In this document: piece after piece, positions 16,981 to 29,372 of the stretch
How positions within the stretch are numbered: the stretch's first letter is position 1
Layout of the letters: each line of letters begins with the position of its first letter
DNA from: an uncultured Sphingomonadaceae bacterium
GTDB taxonomy: Bacteria > Pseudomonadota > Alphaproteobacteria > Sphingomonadales > Sphingomonadaceae
Direction: 5' to 3'
Assembly: GCA_947493325.1 (NCBI GenBank)
Contig: CANLQI010000001.1
Location: 810,501 to 874,500 of the forward strand
Length of the DNA stretch: 64,000 bases
Translations under genes and position numbers: made by a program
Notes under the pieces: model-generated
Told to the model about the DNA's origin: nothing
Databases searched by the model: none
What the model saw: the letters and a program-made list of their open reading frames with translations, nothing else

Positions 16981-17070
16981 CGTCATGCTGAACTTGTTTC
17001 AGCATCCATTCTTCTTCTGGAAGCAGTTCTGTAACTGATAAATGGACCCTGAAACAAGTTCAGGGTGACG
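16981..17070. repeat. 90-bp palindromic repeat between infB and rbfA
   Basis: Outer arms CGTCATGCTGAACTTGTTTC and its inverted, slightly diverged partner ending in CAGGGTGACG enclose a loop of about 30 bases. It lies inside the translation operon, so it is probably transcribed as a large hairpin. Confidence 0.85.
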
Positions 17071-17098
17071 TGTTAGGAAGCTTTCGAAAGTTGAATTG

Positions 17099-17500
17099 AT
17101 GGCCAGACATAACGACACATCACCTGAGGGTCGCTCCGTCCGCGTTTTGCGGGTGGGGGAACAGGTGCGCCATGTGCTGTCGGAAATTCTGCTGCGTGGC
17201 GATGTGCATGACGAAATTCTGGCTGATGCGACTGTTTCCGTGACGGAGGTGCGTATGTCGCCGGACCTGCGCAATGCCACGGTGTTTATCAAACCATTGC
17301 TTGGCAAAGAAGAAGCCATTGTTTTAAAAGCCCTGCGCACCCATACAGCCTATCTGCAACGCGAAGTCGCAAAGCGGATCAAGATGAAATATGCCGCCAA
17401 GCTGAAATTCGTGACGGATGAGAGTTTCGATGAAGGCGGGCATGTCGAAAACCTGCTCCGCGAGCCCAAAGTGGCGCAGGATTTGGATAAAGGCCAGTAG
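17099..17500 (+). CDS. rbfA: Ribosome-binding factor A
   Basis: A 133-residue KH-like 16S rRNA-binding protein for late 30S maturation. Landmarks are [38 protein letters not shown] and the end [20 protein letters not shown] use ATG 17099 directly after an in-frame TTG. It is separated from infB by a palindromic repeat but clearly belongs to the same cluster. The family Lys/Arg-rich helices are in place. Confidence 0.94.
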   Translation: MARHNDTSPEGRSVRVLRVGEQVRHVLSEILLRGDVHDEILADATVSVTEVRMSPDLRNATVFIKPLLGKEEAIVLKALRTHTAYLQREVAKRIKMKYAAKLKFVTDESFDEGGHVENLLREPKVAQDLDKGQ

Positions 17501-17507
17501 TGCGCAC

Positions 17508-17598
17508 CGTCATTCCGGCGAAAGCCGGAATCTCATTTTATAAGCCTTTGTAGTACTACTCTTAACAAAAGGAGATTCCGGCTTTCGCCGGAATGACG
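17508..17598. repeat. 91-bp palindromic repeat between rbfA and tdk
   Basis: Near-perfect 27-bp inverted arms (17508-17534 and 17572-17598) have the core CATTCCGGCGAAAGCCGGAA. Each arm can fold on its own, and the two can also pair with each other. Confidence 0.9.
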
Positions 17599-17617
17599 TA
17601 ACGGTTAAGGTTCCTTC

Positions 17618-18199
17618 ATGGCTAAACTCTATTTCTATTATGCCTCGATGAATGCGGGCAAATCGACCACATTGCTGCAGGCGGATTTCAATTACCGGGA
17701 ACGCGGCATGGAAACCATGCTGTGGACGGCGGCGTTGGATAACCGGTATGATACGGGCGTTATAACCTCGCGCATCGGTTTGCAGGCGAATGCGAATCTG
17801 TTCGATCCCGATACAGATTTGCTCTCCGCCATTTCCGCAGAGCACGATAAGCGCGGCCTTGCGTGCGTATTGGTCGACGAGGCTCAGTTTTTAAGCAAAC
17901 AGCAAGTGTTTGAACTGGCCAGGGTATGTGACATATTGGGTGTCCCGGTACTGGCCTATGGCCTGCGCACCGATTTTCAGGCGGAACTGTTCCCGGGCAG
18001 CGCGCAGTTGCTGGCGTTGGCGGATTCTCTGGTGGAGCTTAAGGCCGTGTGCGAATGCGGTCGCAAGTCGACCATGAACCTGCGTGTCGATGAAAATGGC
18101 AAGGCGGTAAAGGCGGGCGCGCAAACCGAAATTGGCGGCAATGACCGCTATGTCGCATTGTGCCGCAAGCATTTTAGCGAAGCACTTAAAGATGTGTGA
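17618..18199 (+). CDS. tdk: Thymidine kinase (type II, TK1-like)
   Basis: A 193-residue thymidine salvage kinase. Features are the P-loop [12 protein letters not shown] (about residues 9-20), the Walker B-like LVDEAQFL (about 88-95), the lasso region and the zinc cysteines CECGRKS with a later cysteine at ALCRKHF. TK1-type enzymes are found in many but not all Alphaproteobacteria. It sits inside the rbfA-truB interval along with a GNAT gene and an S2P-type protease, as a small insertion in the translation cluster. Confidence 0.93.
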   Translation: MAKLYFYYASMNAGKSTTLLQADFNYRERGMETMLWTAALDNRYDTGVITSRIGLQANANLFDPDTDLLSAISAEHDKRGLACVLVDEAQFLSKQQVFELARVCDILGVPVLAYGLRTDFQAELFPGSAQLLALADSLVELKAVCECGRKSTMNLRVDENGKAVKAGAQTEIGGNDRYVALCRKHFSEALKDV

Positions 18200-18734
18200 T
18201 CCGCATTCATTGTCAGCGATGCTTACCGAAGGCGATGTCACGCTGGAACCGCTCGCGGAATGCCATCTGGATGATTTGCGCGCGGCCTGTGCAGAGGATC
18301 AGGAGATATGGGATATCTATCCCGTTTCCATGCTGAATGACCATTTCGACGAAGCCATGAAGCGGTTTCATGCCACTGACAACTGGGTGCAGTTCGCTGT
18401 AATTTATCAGAATAAACTGGTTGGCATGTCCAATTACATCAACTCTGACGCAGTCAATGGTGTAGTGGAAATAGGCGGCACATATATCGCGCCCTCTGTG
18501 CGGGGCACGGGATGCAACGATGCGATGAAACGGCTTATGATAAATCATGCCTTTGCAAATGGATACCGGCGTATAGAATTTCGTGTCGATGGACGGAACA
18601 CACGTTCACGCGCGGCTGTGCTGAAACTCGGTGCCACGCAGGAGGGCATATTGCGGAAAAACAGAATCACATGGACCGGCTATATTCGTGATACATATGT
18701 ATTTGGCCTGATGAAAGACGAGTGGAACAGATAA
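18192..18734 (+). CDS. GNAT-family N-acetyltransferase
   Basis: A protein of about 180 residues with the RimJ/RimL-like GNAT layout: [14 protein letters not shown] at the start, [14 protein letters not shown] as the acetyl-CoA-binding region (a variant of the R/QxxGxG/A loop) and the ending [15 protein letters not shown]. Its target could be a protein N-terminus, amine or small molecule; the sequence does not tell. The start is taken at ATG 18192, which overlaps the tdk stop; ATG 18219 also fits. It overlaps the following protease by one base, so tdk, this gene and the protease are coupled. Confidence 0.88.
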   Translation: MCDPHSLSAMLTEGDVTLEPLAECHLDDLRAACAEDQEIWDIYPVSMLNDHFDEAMKRFHATDNWVQFAVIYQNKLVGMSNYINSDAVNGVVEIGGTYIAPSVRGTGCNDAMKRLMINHAFANGYRRIEFRVDGRNTRSRAAVLKLGATQEGILRKNRITWTGYIRDTYVFGLMKDEWNR

Positions 18735-19426
18735 TGGACGACACGAATATCATTTACACGATTGCGACATGGCTGATCCCGCTTATGCTGGCAATTGTAT
18801 TCCATGAAGTTGCCCATGGTTGGGTTGCGCGCTTTTATGGCGATCCGACCGCAGCCAGTCTGGGGCGGTTGACGCTAAATCCGATCAAACATGTCGACCC
18901 GGTCGGCACTATCGCGCTTCCTACCTTGCTGGCGGTGACTGGTGCACCAATATTCGGGTGGGCAAAACCTGTACCTGTGGTGCAAAGCCGTCTGGATAAT
19001 CCGCGCTGGCATATGATGGCCGTGGCATTTGCGGGGCCGGGCAGTAACCTGATACTGGGCTTTTTTGCAGTGGCTGCTATGGCACTGATGATAAATATAA
19101 TGGGTGAGGGTGCGGATTTCGGCACCGTCAGCGGATTTGTTTTCGATAACCTGCGTAATTTTCTGATCATCAACGTTTTTCTGGCGCTGTTCAACCTTTT
19201 GCCTGTACCGCCATTTGACGGATCGCATATTGTGGAGGGACTTTTGCCGCCGCCGCTTGCGGACAAATATGCATCCCTGCGCAAATATAGCCTGCCGATT
19301 CTGCTGCTGTTGCTGCTAGTTGTACCGATGGTATTTCCTGAAGCACGGATTATCGAACGGGTAGTCCTGCCGCCGGTGGTTTTTGTCATCAATTTCTATC
19401 TCGGGATATTTGGCCTGAATGTCTGA
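18734..19426 (+). CDS. Site-2 protease family (M50) membrane metalloprotease
   Basis: A protein of about 230 residues and four to five membrane segments. The zinc motif HEVAHGW is in the first membrane helix (about residues 20-26) and the second motif NLLPVPPFDGSHI supplies the third ligand, Asp. There is no PDZ domain, so it belongs to the short M50 group distinct from RseP. It would cut within the membrane; the substrate is unknown. It overlaps truB by eight bases. The ATG at 18734 overlaps the previous stop. Confidence 0.92.
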   Translation: MDDTNIIYTIATWLIPLMLAIVFHEVAHGWVARFYGDPTAASLGRLTLNPIKHVDPVGTIALPTLLAVTGAPIFGWAKPVPVVQSRLDNPRWHMMAVAFAGPGSNLILGFFAVAAMALMINIMGEGADFGTVSGFVFDNLRNFLIINVFLALFNLLPVPPFDGSHIVEGLLPPPLADKYASLRKYSLPILLLLLLVVPMVFPEARIIERVVLPPVVFVINFYLGIFGLNV

Positions 19427-20441
19427 TAAGCCGCGCATCAATGGCTGGATCATTCTCGACAAACCGCTGGAACTGGGATCGACCCAGGCCGTGGGCGCAG
19501 TGAAGCGCAATTTGCGTGAAGGCGGTTATCCGAAGACAAAGACCGGGCATGGCGGCACGCTTGATCCGTTGGCAACAGGGGTATTGCCGATTGCGCTGGG
19601 CGAAGCCACCAAGCTGGCCGGACGGATGCTCGATGCCAGCAAGGTGTATGAATTCACCATTGCTTTCGGGGAAGAAACAACAACGCTGGATATCGAAGGC
19701 GAAGTAACGGAAAGATCGGACGTGCGTCCATCACCTGCTGCGATTGAAACGGTGCTGCCCGAATTTACAGGTCCGGTTGAGCAGATCCCGCCCAAATATT
19801 CTGCGCTCAAAGTGGATGGCAAGCGCGCTTATGATTTGGCGCGGGCGGGGGAGGAATTTGCGCTCAAGACGCGGGCGGTGACTGTTCATTCTCTTTACGT
19901 GTCCCCCACCCCAAACCCCTCCCCTAAAGGAGAGGGGCTTAAGAAGATCGATAGTGCTGCAAAGTCCCTCTCCTTTAGGGGAGGGGTGGGGGTGAGCAAT
20001 AGCGAACCTGGGCAAGCGGACACAGCAGAAAAGCTGAATGAAATCACCCTCAAAGCCCATGTTTCCAAAGGCACCTATATCCGTTCTCTCGCCCGTGATA
20101 TTGCGCGCGCATTGGACACAGTCGGTCATGTTACCATGCTGCGCCGGACAAAAGCAGGGCCTTTTGACCTCAGTCATGCGATTTCGCTGGACAAACTCAA
20201 TCAAATTGGTAAAGGCGCACCCCTAGATGACATAATCTTGCCGATGAAGGCAGGGCTGGACGACATCCCGGCTCTTGATCTTGATCCCGAACAGGCAAGG
20301 CGGCTCCGCATGGGGCAGGTCGATATCGGGATTGTCGCGGATGACGGGCAATATTGGACGCGGGATGGGGAAGGCTCCCCGGTCGCACTCATAAGGCTTG
20401 AAGATGGACGAACCATCATCGAACGCGGATTTAATATATAA
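19419..20441 (+). CDS. truB: tRNA pseudouridine-55 synthase with repeat-encoded insertion
   Basis: A 340-residue TruB that makes pseudouridine 55 in the T-loop of tRNAs. The catalytic region GHGGTLDPLATGVLP is intact, with the Asp near residue 48, as are the RNA-binding TYIRSLARD and the C-terminal PUA-like part. Residues about 162-193 have no place in the family: they read PTPNPSPKGEGL and SLSFRGGVGVS and are encoded by a palindromic repeat (19904-19996). The frame is preserved on both sides, so the protein should still be made with an extra loop before the IRSLARD strand. Confidence 0.94.
   Translation: MSDKPRINGWIILDKPLELGSTQAVGAVKRNLREGGYPKTKTGHGGTLDPLATGVLPIALGEATKLAGRMLDASKVYEFTIAFGEETTTLDIEGEVTERSDVRPSPAAIETVLPEFTGPVEQIPPKYSALKVDGKRAYDLARAGEEFALKTRAVTVHSLYVSPTPNPSPKGEGLKKIDSAAKSLSFRGGVGVSNSEPGQADTAEKLNEITLKAHVSKGTYIRSLARDIARALDTVGHVTMLRRTKAGPFDLSHAISLDKLNQIGKGAPLDDIILPMKAGLDDIPALDLDPEQARRLRMGQVDIGIVADDGQYWTRDGEGSPVALIRLEDGRTIIERGFNI
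19904..19996. repeat. Palindromic repeat inside truB coding sequence
   Basis: The left arm (19904-19940, core CCCCTAAAGGAGAGGGGCTT) and right arm (19962-19993, core CTCTCCTTTAGGGGAGGGG) are inverted copies around a spacer of about 21 bases. The same arms flank the DUF559 gene at 26012-26047 and 26416-26451. Confidence 0.92.
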
Positions 20442-20463
20442 GATGTTCGAAGGAATGAATTAA

Positions 20464-20733
20464 ATGACTATTACTGCAGAAAAAAAAGCAGAACTTATTG
20501 CAGAACACGGCCGTGAAAAAGGCGATACAGGTTCCCCCGAAGTACAGGTGGCTATCCTGACTGAACGGATCACGAACCTGACCGAGCACTTTAAAGGTCA
20601 CCACAAAGACAATCACAGCCGCCGCGGCTTGCTGATGATGGTAAACAAGCGTCGTTCGCTGCTCGACTATCTTCGTGGGAAAGATGAAGGTCGCTATAAT
20701 GACCTGATCGCGAAACTGGGTCTTCGTAAGTGA
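20464..20733 (+). CDS. rpsO: 30S ribosomal protein S15
   Basis: An 89-residue S15, the usual length. It shows [20 protein letters not shown], the [20 protein letters not shown] stretch that contacts 16S rRNA, and [23 protein letters not shown] site precedes the ATG. It sits between truB and pnp in the order common to Proteobacteria, and ends in a strong terminator-like hairpin. Confidence 0.97.
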   Translation: MTITAEKKAELIAEHGREKGDTGSPEVQVAILTERITNLTEHFKGHHKDNHSRRGLLMMVNKRRSLLDYLRGKDEGRYNDLIAKLGLRK

Positions 20734-20745
20734 CGCAATACGTTC

Positions 20746-20768
20746 GGCCCGCCATTGGCGGGCCGTTT
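20746..20768 (+). terminator. Rho-independent terminator-like hairpin after rpsO
   Basis: GGCCCGCC (20746-20753), loop ATT, GGCGGGCC (20757-20764), then GTTT. The stem is perfect. In many bacteria the rpsO-pnp gap also carries RNase III sites, so read-through to pnp is likely partial. Confidence 0.75.
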
Positions 20769-20773
20769 ACGTT

Positions 20774-20852
20774 GCATCACCCCCGCGAAGGCGGGGATCC
20801 AGAGCTGTATAATACCATGCTGCTCTGGGCTCCGGATCAGGTCCGGAGCACA
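20774..20852. repeat. Palindromic repeat between rpsO and pnp
   Basis: The first arm has CACCCCCGCGAAGGCGGGGATCC; the second (about 20822-20850) reads CTCCGGATCAGGTCCGGAG. They are related in layout but diverged and may be two separate small hairpins. No gene is seen in this 267-base gap. Confidence 0.6.
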
Positions 20853-21000
20853 AAAGCAAAGCTGATGTCACACAATTCGGTATGGCATGGCTTTATCAAC
20901 GGAGCCACAAAGGCGCTCCAACCGATCCGGGCCGGACAGCCTGGAAAATGAAGACAGACCGCCGCAATAGGGCGTGCGGGACTGAATAGGAAAAAATCAT

Positions 21001-23298
21001 ATGTTTGATGTAAAGAAAGTTGAAATGGAGTGGGGCGGACAAACCCTCACTCTGGAAACGGGCCGTATCGCCCGTCAGGCCGATGGTGCAGTACTTGCAA
21101 CGCTCGGTGAAACAGTGGTGCTGTGCGCAGTCACTGCTGCCAAATCGGTACGTGAAGGACAGGACTTCTTCCCGCTCACCGTACATTATCAGGAAAAATT
21201 CTCTGCTGCCGGTCGTATTCCCGGCGGCTTTTTCAAGCGCGAAGGCCGTGCGACCGAGAAAGAAACGCTGACATCGCGTTTGATCGACCGTCCATGCCGC
21301 CCGCTTTTCCCCGAAGGTTTCTACAACGAAATCAACGTGATTTGCCAAGTTCTAAGCTATGATGGCGAAAACGAACCCGACATTCTTGCGATGGTGGCTG
21401 CCTCTGCGGCGCTGACCATCTCCGGCGTGCCCTTCATGGGTCCGATCGGCGCAGCACGCGTCGGTTATAAAGATGGCGAATATCAGCTGAACCCGAATAT
21501 GGAAGCTGTAGCTGAAGGCGAGCTTGATCTGGTTGTTGCCGCGACACAGGACGCCGTGATGATGGTGGAATCGGAAGCGAAAGAGCTTTCCGAAGACGTC
21601 ATGCTGGGCGCTGTCCAGTTTGCGCACGAAGAATCGAAAAAGGTCGCTGGCCTGATTATCGATCTGGCCGAACAGGCTGCAAAAGATCCATGGGAACTGG
21701 CTTCTGCTGAAGATAACAGCGCGATGAAAGAAGAGCTGCGCGCTCTTGTTGGCGATGATATCGCTGCCGCATATAAGCTGACCGACAAATCGGCCCGCTC
21801 CGACGCCTTGAACGCTGCACGCGACAAGGCGAAAGAGAAATATGCCGAGGAAGAAGGCCAGGTACAGATGACCGCTGGCAAGCTTGTCAAAAAGCTGGAA
21901 GCGGAAATCGTGCGCGGTGCGATCATCAAGGACGGTACACGAATTGATGGCCGTAAGCTCGATCAGGTGCGCCCGATTGAAGCTATGGTTGGCCTGCTTC
22001 CACGTACGCACGGTTCTTCGCTGTTTACGCGCGGTGAGACACAGGCAATCGTGACCACGACACTGGGCACGAAAGATGCCGAACAGATGATCGATGGTCT
22101 GGAAGGGCTTAGCTACAGCAACTTCATGCTGCACTATAACTTCCCGCCATATTCGGTGGGTGAAGTGGGCCGTTTCGGCTTCACAAGCCGCCGTGAAACC
22201 GGCCACGGCAAACTGGCATTCCGCGCCCTGCGCCCGGTTCTGCCGACTGTTGAAGACTTTCCGTATACGATCCGGGTTCTGTCTGACATTACCGAATCAA
22301 ATGGCTCATCTTCAATGGCAACCGTTTGCGGTGGTTCACTCGCAATGATGGACGCAGGTGTTCCTCTGGCACGTCCGGTTTCGGGCATTGCCATGGGCCT
22401 TATCCTTGAAGGTGAGGACTTTGCGGTTCTTTCCGATATTCTGGGTGATGAAGATCATCTGGGCGATATGGACTTTAAAGTGGCGGGTACCGAGCAGGGT
22501 ATCACATCGCTGCAGATGGACATTAAAGTTGCAGGTATCACGAAGGAAATCATGCAGACTGCTCTTGAGCAGGCAAATGGTGGCCGCGCGCATATCCTGG
22601 GCGAAATGTCGAAAGCGCTTTCGTCTGTCCGTACCGAAATGTCAGAGCACGCACCGCGTATCGAAACGATGCAGATCAACAAAGAGAAGATCCGCGACGT
22701 TATCGGCACAGGCGGCAAGGTTATCCGTGAAATCGTCGCGGAAACCGGCGCGAAAGTTGATATTGATGATGAAGGCCTGATCAAGGTGTCTTCTTCTGAC
22801 AAGTCTCAGATTGAAGCAGCGCTGAAATGGATTGAAGGCATTGTTGAGGAAGCGGAAGTTGGTAAGATTTACGACGGTAAAGTCGTGAACCTCGTCGATT
22901 TCGGTGCTTTCGTGAACTTCATGGGCGGCAAAGACGGCCTTGTCCACGTGTCCGAAATCAAGAATGAGCGTGTCGAGAAAGTTTCCGACGAACTGTCCGA
23001 AGGTCAGGAAGTCAAAGTGAAAGTTCTCGAAATTGACCAGCGCGGCAAAGTCCGCCTGTCGATGCGCGTTGTTGATCAGGAAACCGGTGAAGAGCTGGAA
23101 GACACACGTCCACCACGCGAAAACAAGCGCGGCGGTGGCAGCCGTAATCGCGGTCCCAGAAGAGACGGATCGGGCCGTGATGGAGGACGCAGCGGCGGCA
23201 ACAAAGAAGGCGGCCGCGGCCGTGGTCGCAGCGATAACGATGGCGACAAGGGCGGCGACGCTCCCTTGCCGGACTTTATCACAGGCGATGACGATTAA
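21001..23298 (+). CDS. pnp: Polynucleotide phosphorylase
   Basis: A 765-residue 3'-5' phosphorolytic exoribonuclease of the degradosome. Two RNase PH domains flank an alpha-helical middle; the second has [15 protein letters not shown] and the family pattern [12 protein letters not shown] with its catalytic Asp residues. A KH domain (about 555-615, [15 protein letters not shown]) and S1 domain (about 620-690) follow. The C-terminal tail (about 700-750) is an Arg/Gly repeat rich in GGR and RGR, common in sphingomonad enzymes and likely to bind RNA. It ends the operon at a good terminator. Confidence 0.97.
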   Translation: MFDVKKVEMEWGGQTLTLETGRIARQADGAVLATLGETVVLCAVTAAKSVREGQDFFPLTVHYQEKFSAAGRIPGGFFKREGRATEKETLTSRLIDRPCRPLFPEGFYNEINVICQVLSYDGENEPDILAMVAASAALTISGVPFMGPIGAARVGYKDGEYQLNPNMEAVAEGELDLVVAATQDAVMMVESEAKELSEDVMLGAVQFAHEESKKVAGLIIDLAEQAAKDPWELASAEDNSAMKEELRALVGDDIAAAYKLTDKSARSDALNAARDKAKEKYAEEEGQVQMTAGKLVKKLEAEIVRGAIIKDGTRIDGRKLDQVRPIEAMVGLLPRTHGSSLFTRGETQAIVTTTLGTKDAEQMIDGLEGLSYSNFMLHYNFPPYSVGEVGRFGFTSRRETGHGKLAFRALRPVLPTVEDFPYTIRVLSDITESNGSSSMATVCGGSLAMMDAGVPLARPVSGIAMGLILEGEDFAVLSDILGDEDHLGDMDFKVAGTEQGITSLQMDIKVAGITKEIMQTALEQANGGRAHILGEMSKALSSVRTEMSEHAPRIETMQINKEKIRDVIGTGGKVIREIVAETGAKVDIDDEGLIKVSSSDKSQIEAALKWIEGIVEEAEVGKIYDGKVVNLVDFGAFVNFMGGKDGLVHVSEIKNERVEKVSDELSEGQEVKVKVLEIDQRGKVRLSMRVVDQETGEELEDTRPPRENKRGGGSRNRGPRRDGSGRDGGRSGGNKEGGRGRGRSDNDGDKGGDAPLPDFITGDDD

Positions 23299-23343
23299 TC
23301 GTTATTGCTGATTAATCTGCCAGTAATTTGGTATAGCTTAAGA

Positions 23344-23373
23344 AGGTCCGGCATTAATTGCCGGGCCTTTTTA
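23344..23373 (+). terminator. Rho-independent terminator after pnp
   Basis: The stem AAGGTCCGGCA/TGCCGGGCCTT (with one G-T pair) encloses TTAAT and is followed by a run of five T. It closes the rimP-pnp transcription unit. Confidence 0.85.
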
Positions 23374-23450
23374 TTGCACGGTACACTGTTTTGCCCGGTT
23401 TTTTGCATATTCACTTGGCCTGACGTGCCTTTGCCGATAAAAGGATGCCC

Positions 23451-24227
23451 ATGAAAAACCTATTTATAAAATCGCTTGCCGCCGGCTTAGTCCTAACATC
23501 GCTTTCCGCATGTGCGACAGGCGGCAATAAAGTGGATACCAGCTATGTCGCACGTGATGTGAACACACTGTATTCAGCGGCAAAGCAGCGATTGGACAAC
23601 AATAATACTAGGCTTGCTGCGGCGCTGTTTGATGAAGTGGAGCGTCAGCATCCCTATTCACCATGGGCGCGCCGGGCACAGCTTATGAGCGCATTCAGCT
23701 ATTATCTTGACCGTGATTACAATAAATCCATTCAGTCGGCGCAGCGGTTCCTGTCCATCCATCCGGGTAATAAAGATGCGCCTTATGCCTATTATCTGAT
23801 TGCGCTCAATTATTATGAGCAAATTAGCGATGTGACGCGCGATCAAAAAACTACACAGCAAGCACTCTCTGCTCTCGGTGAAGTCATTCGCCGTTATCCC
23901 GGTTCACGCTATGCCGCCGATGCCAAACTTAAAATTGATCTTGTCAATGACCATCTGGCCGGCAAGGAAATGGAGATTGGACGCTTCTATCAGCGCAGCG
24001 GGCGTTGGCTAGCCGCAGCTGTGCGCTTCCGCAAAGTGATCGACGACTATCAGACCACCAGCCATGCCCCCGAAGCGCTGATGCGCCTGACGGAAAGCTA
24101 TCTCTCGCTGGGCATCCCGCAGGAAGCGCAAAAATCCGCTGCCGTACTGGGTGCCAACTACCCGGGCAGCAAGTGGTACGAGCGAGCGTATGAGTTGATG
24201 CAAAAGCACGGTACACCTGCTTCATAG
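23451..24227 (+). CDS. bamD: Outer membrane assembly lipoprotein BamD
   Basis: A protein of about 258 residues. The lipoprotein signal is MKNLFIKSLAAGLVLTSLSAC with Cys as the lipidated residue. It is followed by tetratricopeptide helices (AKQRLDNNNTRLAAALFDEV, AQRFLSIHPGNKDAPYAYYL, IRRYPGSRYAADAKLKIDL). BamD joins BamA to insert beta-barrel proteins into the outer membrane. The ATG at 23451 is preferred because AAGGA lies at the right distance; ATG 23445 is in frame upstream. It precedes recN, the usual order in this group. Confidence 0.94.
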   Translation: MKNLFIKSLAAGLVLTSLSACATGGNKVDTSYVARDVNTLYSAAKQRLDNNNTRLAAALFDEVERQHPYSPWARRAQLMSAFSYYLDRDYNKSIQSAQRFLSIHPGNKDAPYAYYLIALNYYEQISDVTRDQKTTQQALSALGEVIRRYPGSRYAADAKLKIDLVNDHLAGKEMEIGRFYQRSGRWLAAAVRFRKVIDDYQTTSHAPEALMRLTESYLSLGIPQEAQKSAAVLGANYPGSKWYERAYELMQKHGTPAS

Positions 24228-24341
24228 AACCAGTTGTTCGTTTTTTGTTCTTGTGCTCTCATCGCTGGAATAATAGATAAAATGCTGTAATGTTGCGATA
24301 TCGATTCCGCATTTCTGCCGGAATATTTGGACAGGTGCATT

Positions 24342-26006
24342 TTGTTACAGTCACTCAGCATCCGCAATGTCGTTTTAATCGAGGCGCTTGATCTCGATTT
24401 TGCAGGCGGTCTCGGCGTGCTGACGGGCGAAACCGGCGCGGGTAAATCGATTCTTCTTGATGCACTGGGCCTTGCCATGGGCAAGCGTGCGGATACGGCG
24501 CTGGTGCGCGCCGGAACAGAACGGGCAGCGGTTACCGCCAGCTTTGATGCACCCGAAGGCAGTAGCGCAATTGCTGCGCTTCTCAATGAAAACGATATTG
24601 AGGCCGAACCCGGTGAGTCTTTACTGGTGCGGCGGCAGGTAAAGGCGGACGGTGGCAGCAAGGCATTTGTCAACGATCAGCCGGTATCAGCGGCTCTGCT
24701 GCGTGAATTGGCGCGGCTGCTGGTGGAAATTCACGGCCAGCATGACGACCGCGGCCTTATCAATCCGCGCGGCCATCGCAACATGCTCGACAGTTTCGGA
24801 GGATGCGATCTGGAAACGGTGCGCGCGGCATGGCAAAAATGGCGGGCTGCGGACAAAGAGTATCGCGCCGCGAAAGACGTATTTGACAATGCACATCATG
24901 ACCGCGAATTGCTGCTCCATAATATAGAGGAACTGCGCAATTTTGCACCCGAAGAAGGCGAGGAAGAACGCCTCGCACTGGAACGCGCGACCATGCAAAA
25001 GGGTGAACGGCTGACTGAGGACTTGGCCGATATTGCAAAAGTCTGGGAGGGATCAAAAAGCCCGCTGGCGCAATTGCGGGTTGCCGCACGTAAATTGGAC
25101 CGGATTGCGGCCGATCATTCCTTGCTGGGCGAGGCGCTTGGCGCGCTTGACCGCGCGGTGATTGAGGCGAGCGAAGCCGAAGACAAGCTGAATGCTGCTG
25201 CCGAGGCGATGCATTTCGACCCCGAGTATCTTGACGGACTGGAGCGGCGCCTGTTCGACCTGCGCGCACTGGCGCGCAAGCATGATTGCACAGGCATTGA
25301 ATTGCCGAATAAACTGGCCGAATGGGAAGCCGAACTGAAGAATATCGACACCAGTGGTGACCGTCTGGACAGCCTTAAAAAGGCCGCTGATGCCGCGCAG
25401 CAGGCCTATCGCAAAGCGGCGGATAAGCTTCATATACAGCGCGTCGAAGCCGGCAAACGGCTCGACAAAGCTGTTGCGGGCGAGCTGGTACCGCTGAAGC
25501 TGGATGCGGCGCGGTTCCAGACACGCGTGGAACCATTGCCCGATGATAAAGCGGGGCCGGGCGGCGCAGACCATGTGGAGTTCCTGATCTCCACCAATCC
25601 GGGTTCCGATTTTGCCCCGCTGATGAAAATTGCCAGCGGCGGTGAATTGTCGCGCTTCATCCTCGCCCTGAAAGTGGCGCTGGCCGAAGAGGGCGGGGCG
25701 GAGACCATGATTTTCGACGAAATCGACCGCGGCGTAGGCGGCGCGGTGGCGAGTGCCATCGGTGACCGCCTCGCGCGCCTCTCGCAAACCGCACAAACCC
25801 TGGTGGTCACCCACAGCCCGCAAGTCGCCGCGCGTGGCAGCCGCCACTATTTTATCGCCAAATCGTCGGAAGGCACGGTCACGCGAACCGATGTAACGGC
25901 GCTGGATGAAGCTGCAAGACAAGAGGAAATCGCGCGCATGCTGTCGGGGGCGGAAGTAACGCCAGAGGCAAGGGCGCAGGCGGATCGTTTGTTGGAGGGG
26001 GTATAG
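24342..26006 (+). CDS. recN: DNA repair protein RecN
   Basis: An SMC-like ATPase of about 554 residues in recombinational repair. Walker A GVLTGETGAGKSILLDALG lies near residue 30 and the Walker B FDEIDRGVGG near 457, with ABC signature KIASGGELSRFILALK between. Long coiled coils fill residues 150-360. The start is uncertain: TTG 24342 gives MLQSLSIRN, the normal family start; the earlier TTG 24327 is possible. Its stop is followed without gap by the left inverted repeat of the DUF559 element. Confidence 0.94.
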   Translation: MLQSLSIRNVVLIEALDLDFAGGLGVLTGETGAGKSILLDALGLAMGKRADTALVRAGTERAAVTASFDAPEGSSAIAALLNENDIEAEPGESLLVRRQVKADGGSKAFVNDQPVSAALLRELARLLVEIHGQHDDRGLINPRGHRNMLDSFGGCDLETVRAAWQKWRAADKEYRAAKDVFDNAHHDRELLLHNIEELRNFAPEEGEEERLALERATMQKGERLTEDLADIAKVWEGSKSPLAQLRVAARKLDRIAADHSLLGEALGALDRAVIEASEAEDKLNAAAEAMHFDPEYLDGLERRLFDLRALARKHDCTGIELPNKLAEWEAELKNIDTSGDRLDSLKKAADAAQQAYRKAADKLHIQRVEAGKRLDKAVAGELVPLKLDAARFQTRVEPLPDDKAGPGGADHVEFLISTNPGSDFAPLMKIASGGELSRFILALKVALAEEGGAETMIFDEIDRGVGGAVASAIGDRLARLSQTAQTLVVTHSPQVAARGSRHYFIAKSSEGTVTRTDVTALDEAARQEEIARMLSGAEVTPEARAQADRLLEGV

Positions 26007-26011
26007 CCTTG

Positions 26012-26047
26012 AAGCCCCTCTCCTTTAGGGGAGGGGTTGGGGTGGGG
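26012..26047 (+). repeat. Left inverted repeat of the DUF559 element
   Basis: 36 bases, starting AAGCCCC and ending TTGGGGTGGGG. It is the exact reverse complement of 26416-26451 and is very close to the right arm of the repeat inside truB. Confidence 0.92.
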
Positions 26048-26053
26048 AAGTCT

Positions 26054-28637
<2,584 letters not shown>

Positions 28638-28652
28638 GCGGCGGGCAGGCGT

Positions 28653-29372
28653 TTATGCGGCAGGTTCGGGAAACCAGCGCATCACACCGCCTGCAAGCGG
28701 TGTCCACGCGCCGACACGCACACCGATGGTAGCGAGCATATCACCGGTCCATGTATTGCATGTGTTGATAATGGTGTAATGGCCTGTGGCTTCATAGAAC
28801 ACATCACTATCGCCATAGCCGGGTATCGGCGGCGGCACGCTGCCATCCGGATTGAACAAGAATTTATCTTCGATAATCTTTACAAGCTGTTGATATTGTT
28901 TTTTACTTATCATCAACTCTCGCGCATATTTGCCTGCGCGTGGACGATAGTAGTGATAGACATGGATCAACGTGTCATCGCTGCCCGCAAGCACACTGCC
29001 GATAGTGGAAGGCTTGATATCGCCCCAGTTTTGCGTTTCGAGATAAAATTTCCGGTGACCCCAGCTGAACGAGAGATAGTCACCTGTCCGGGCGGGGTTG
29101 GCGAGGTGGTTTGCGCTGACCAGCGCCGACCAGTCATGCCCCGCCGCGCGTTTGGGCAGGACGAGGGCAGTGTGCACGCCGTTTGTTTCGACAAATATTC
29201 TGACACCGGTGTCTGGTTCACGCCAGTCATTATTGACACCTATAAGGCTGCCGATAAGACAGGCCAGAAAGAACAGGCCGATGCCAAGCGACAGCCAGGC
29301 CAGAAATTTCCGCGCCATGCGGAGCAGCCTTGCCGGAAGGGCGGGTGTTACTGGCTGCGCTTGCGCATCCAT
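28653..29372 (-). CDS. TIGR02117/DUF2459 family protein
   Basis: A 239-residue protein with an N-terminal membrane segment (FLAWLSLGIGLFFLACLIGSLI) and an exported domain with TNGVHTALVLP, YLSFSWGHRKFYLET and TCNTWTGDMLATIGV. These are the recurrent motifs of the DUF2459 family. The paired His and Cys positions resemble a papain-like or NlpC-like arrangement, but no enzymatic role is established to my knowledge. It is the last gene of the SDR-MBL-prmA operon, overlapping prmA by 25 bases. Confidence 0.85.
   Translation of the reverse strand: MDAQAQPVTPALPARLLRMARKFLAWLSLGIGLFFLACLIGSLIGVNNDWREPDTGVRIFVETNGVHTALVLPKRAAGHDWSALVSANHLANPARTGDYLSFSWGHRKFYLETQNWGDIKPSTIGSVLAGSDDTLIHVYHYYRPRAGKYARELMISKKQYQQLVKIIEDKFLFNPDGSVPPPIPGYGDSDVFYEATGHYTIINTCNTWTGDMLATIGVRVGAWTPLAGGVMRWFPEPAA

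Noticed and set aside
20730-20951. A 73-codon frame between rpsO and pnp
   Set aside because: It covers the rpsO terminator and palindromic arms and has no ribosome site.
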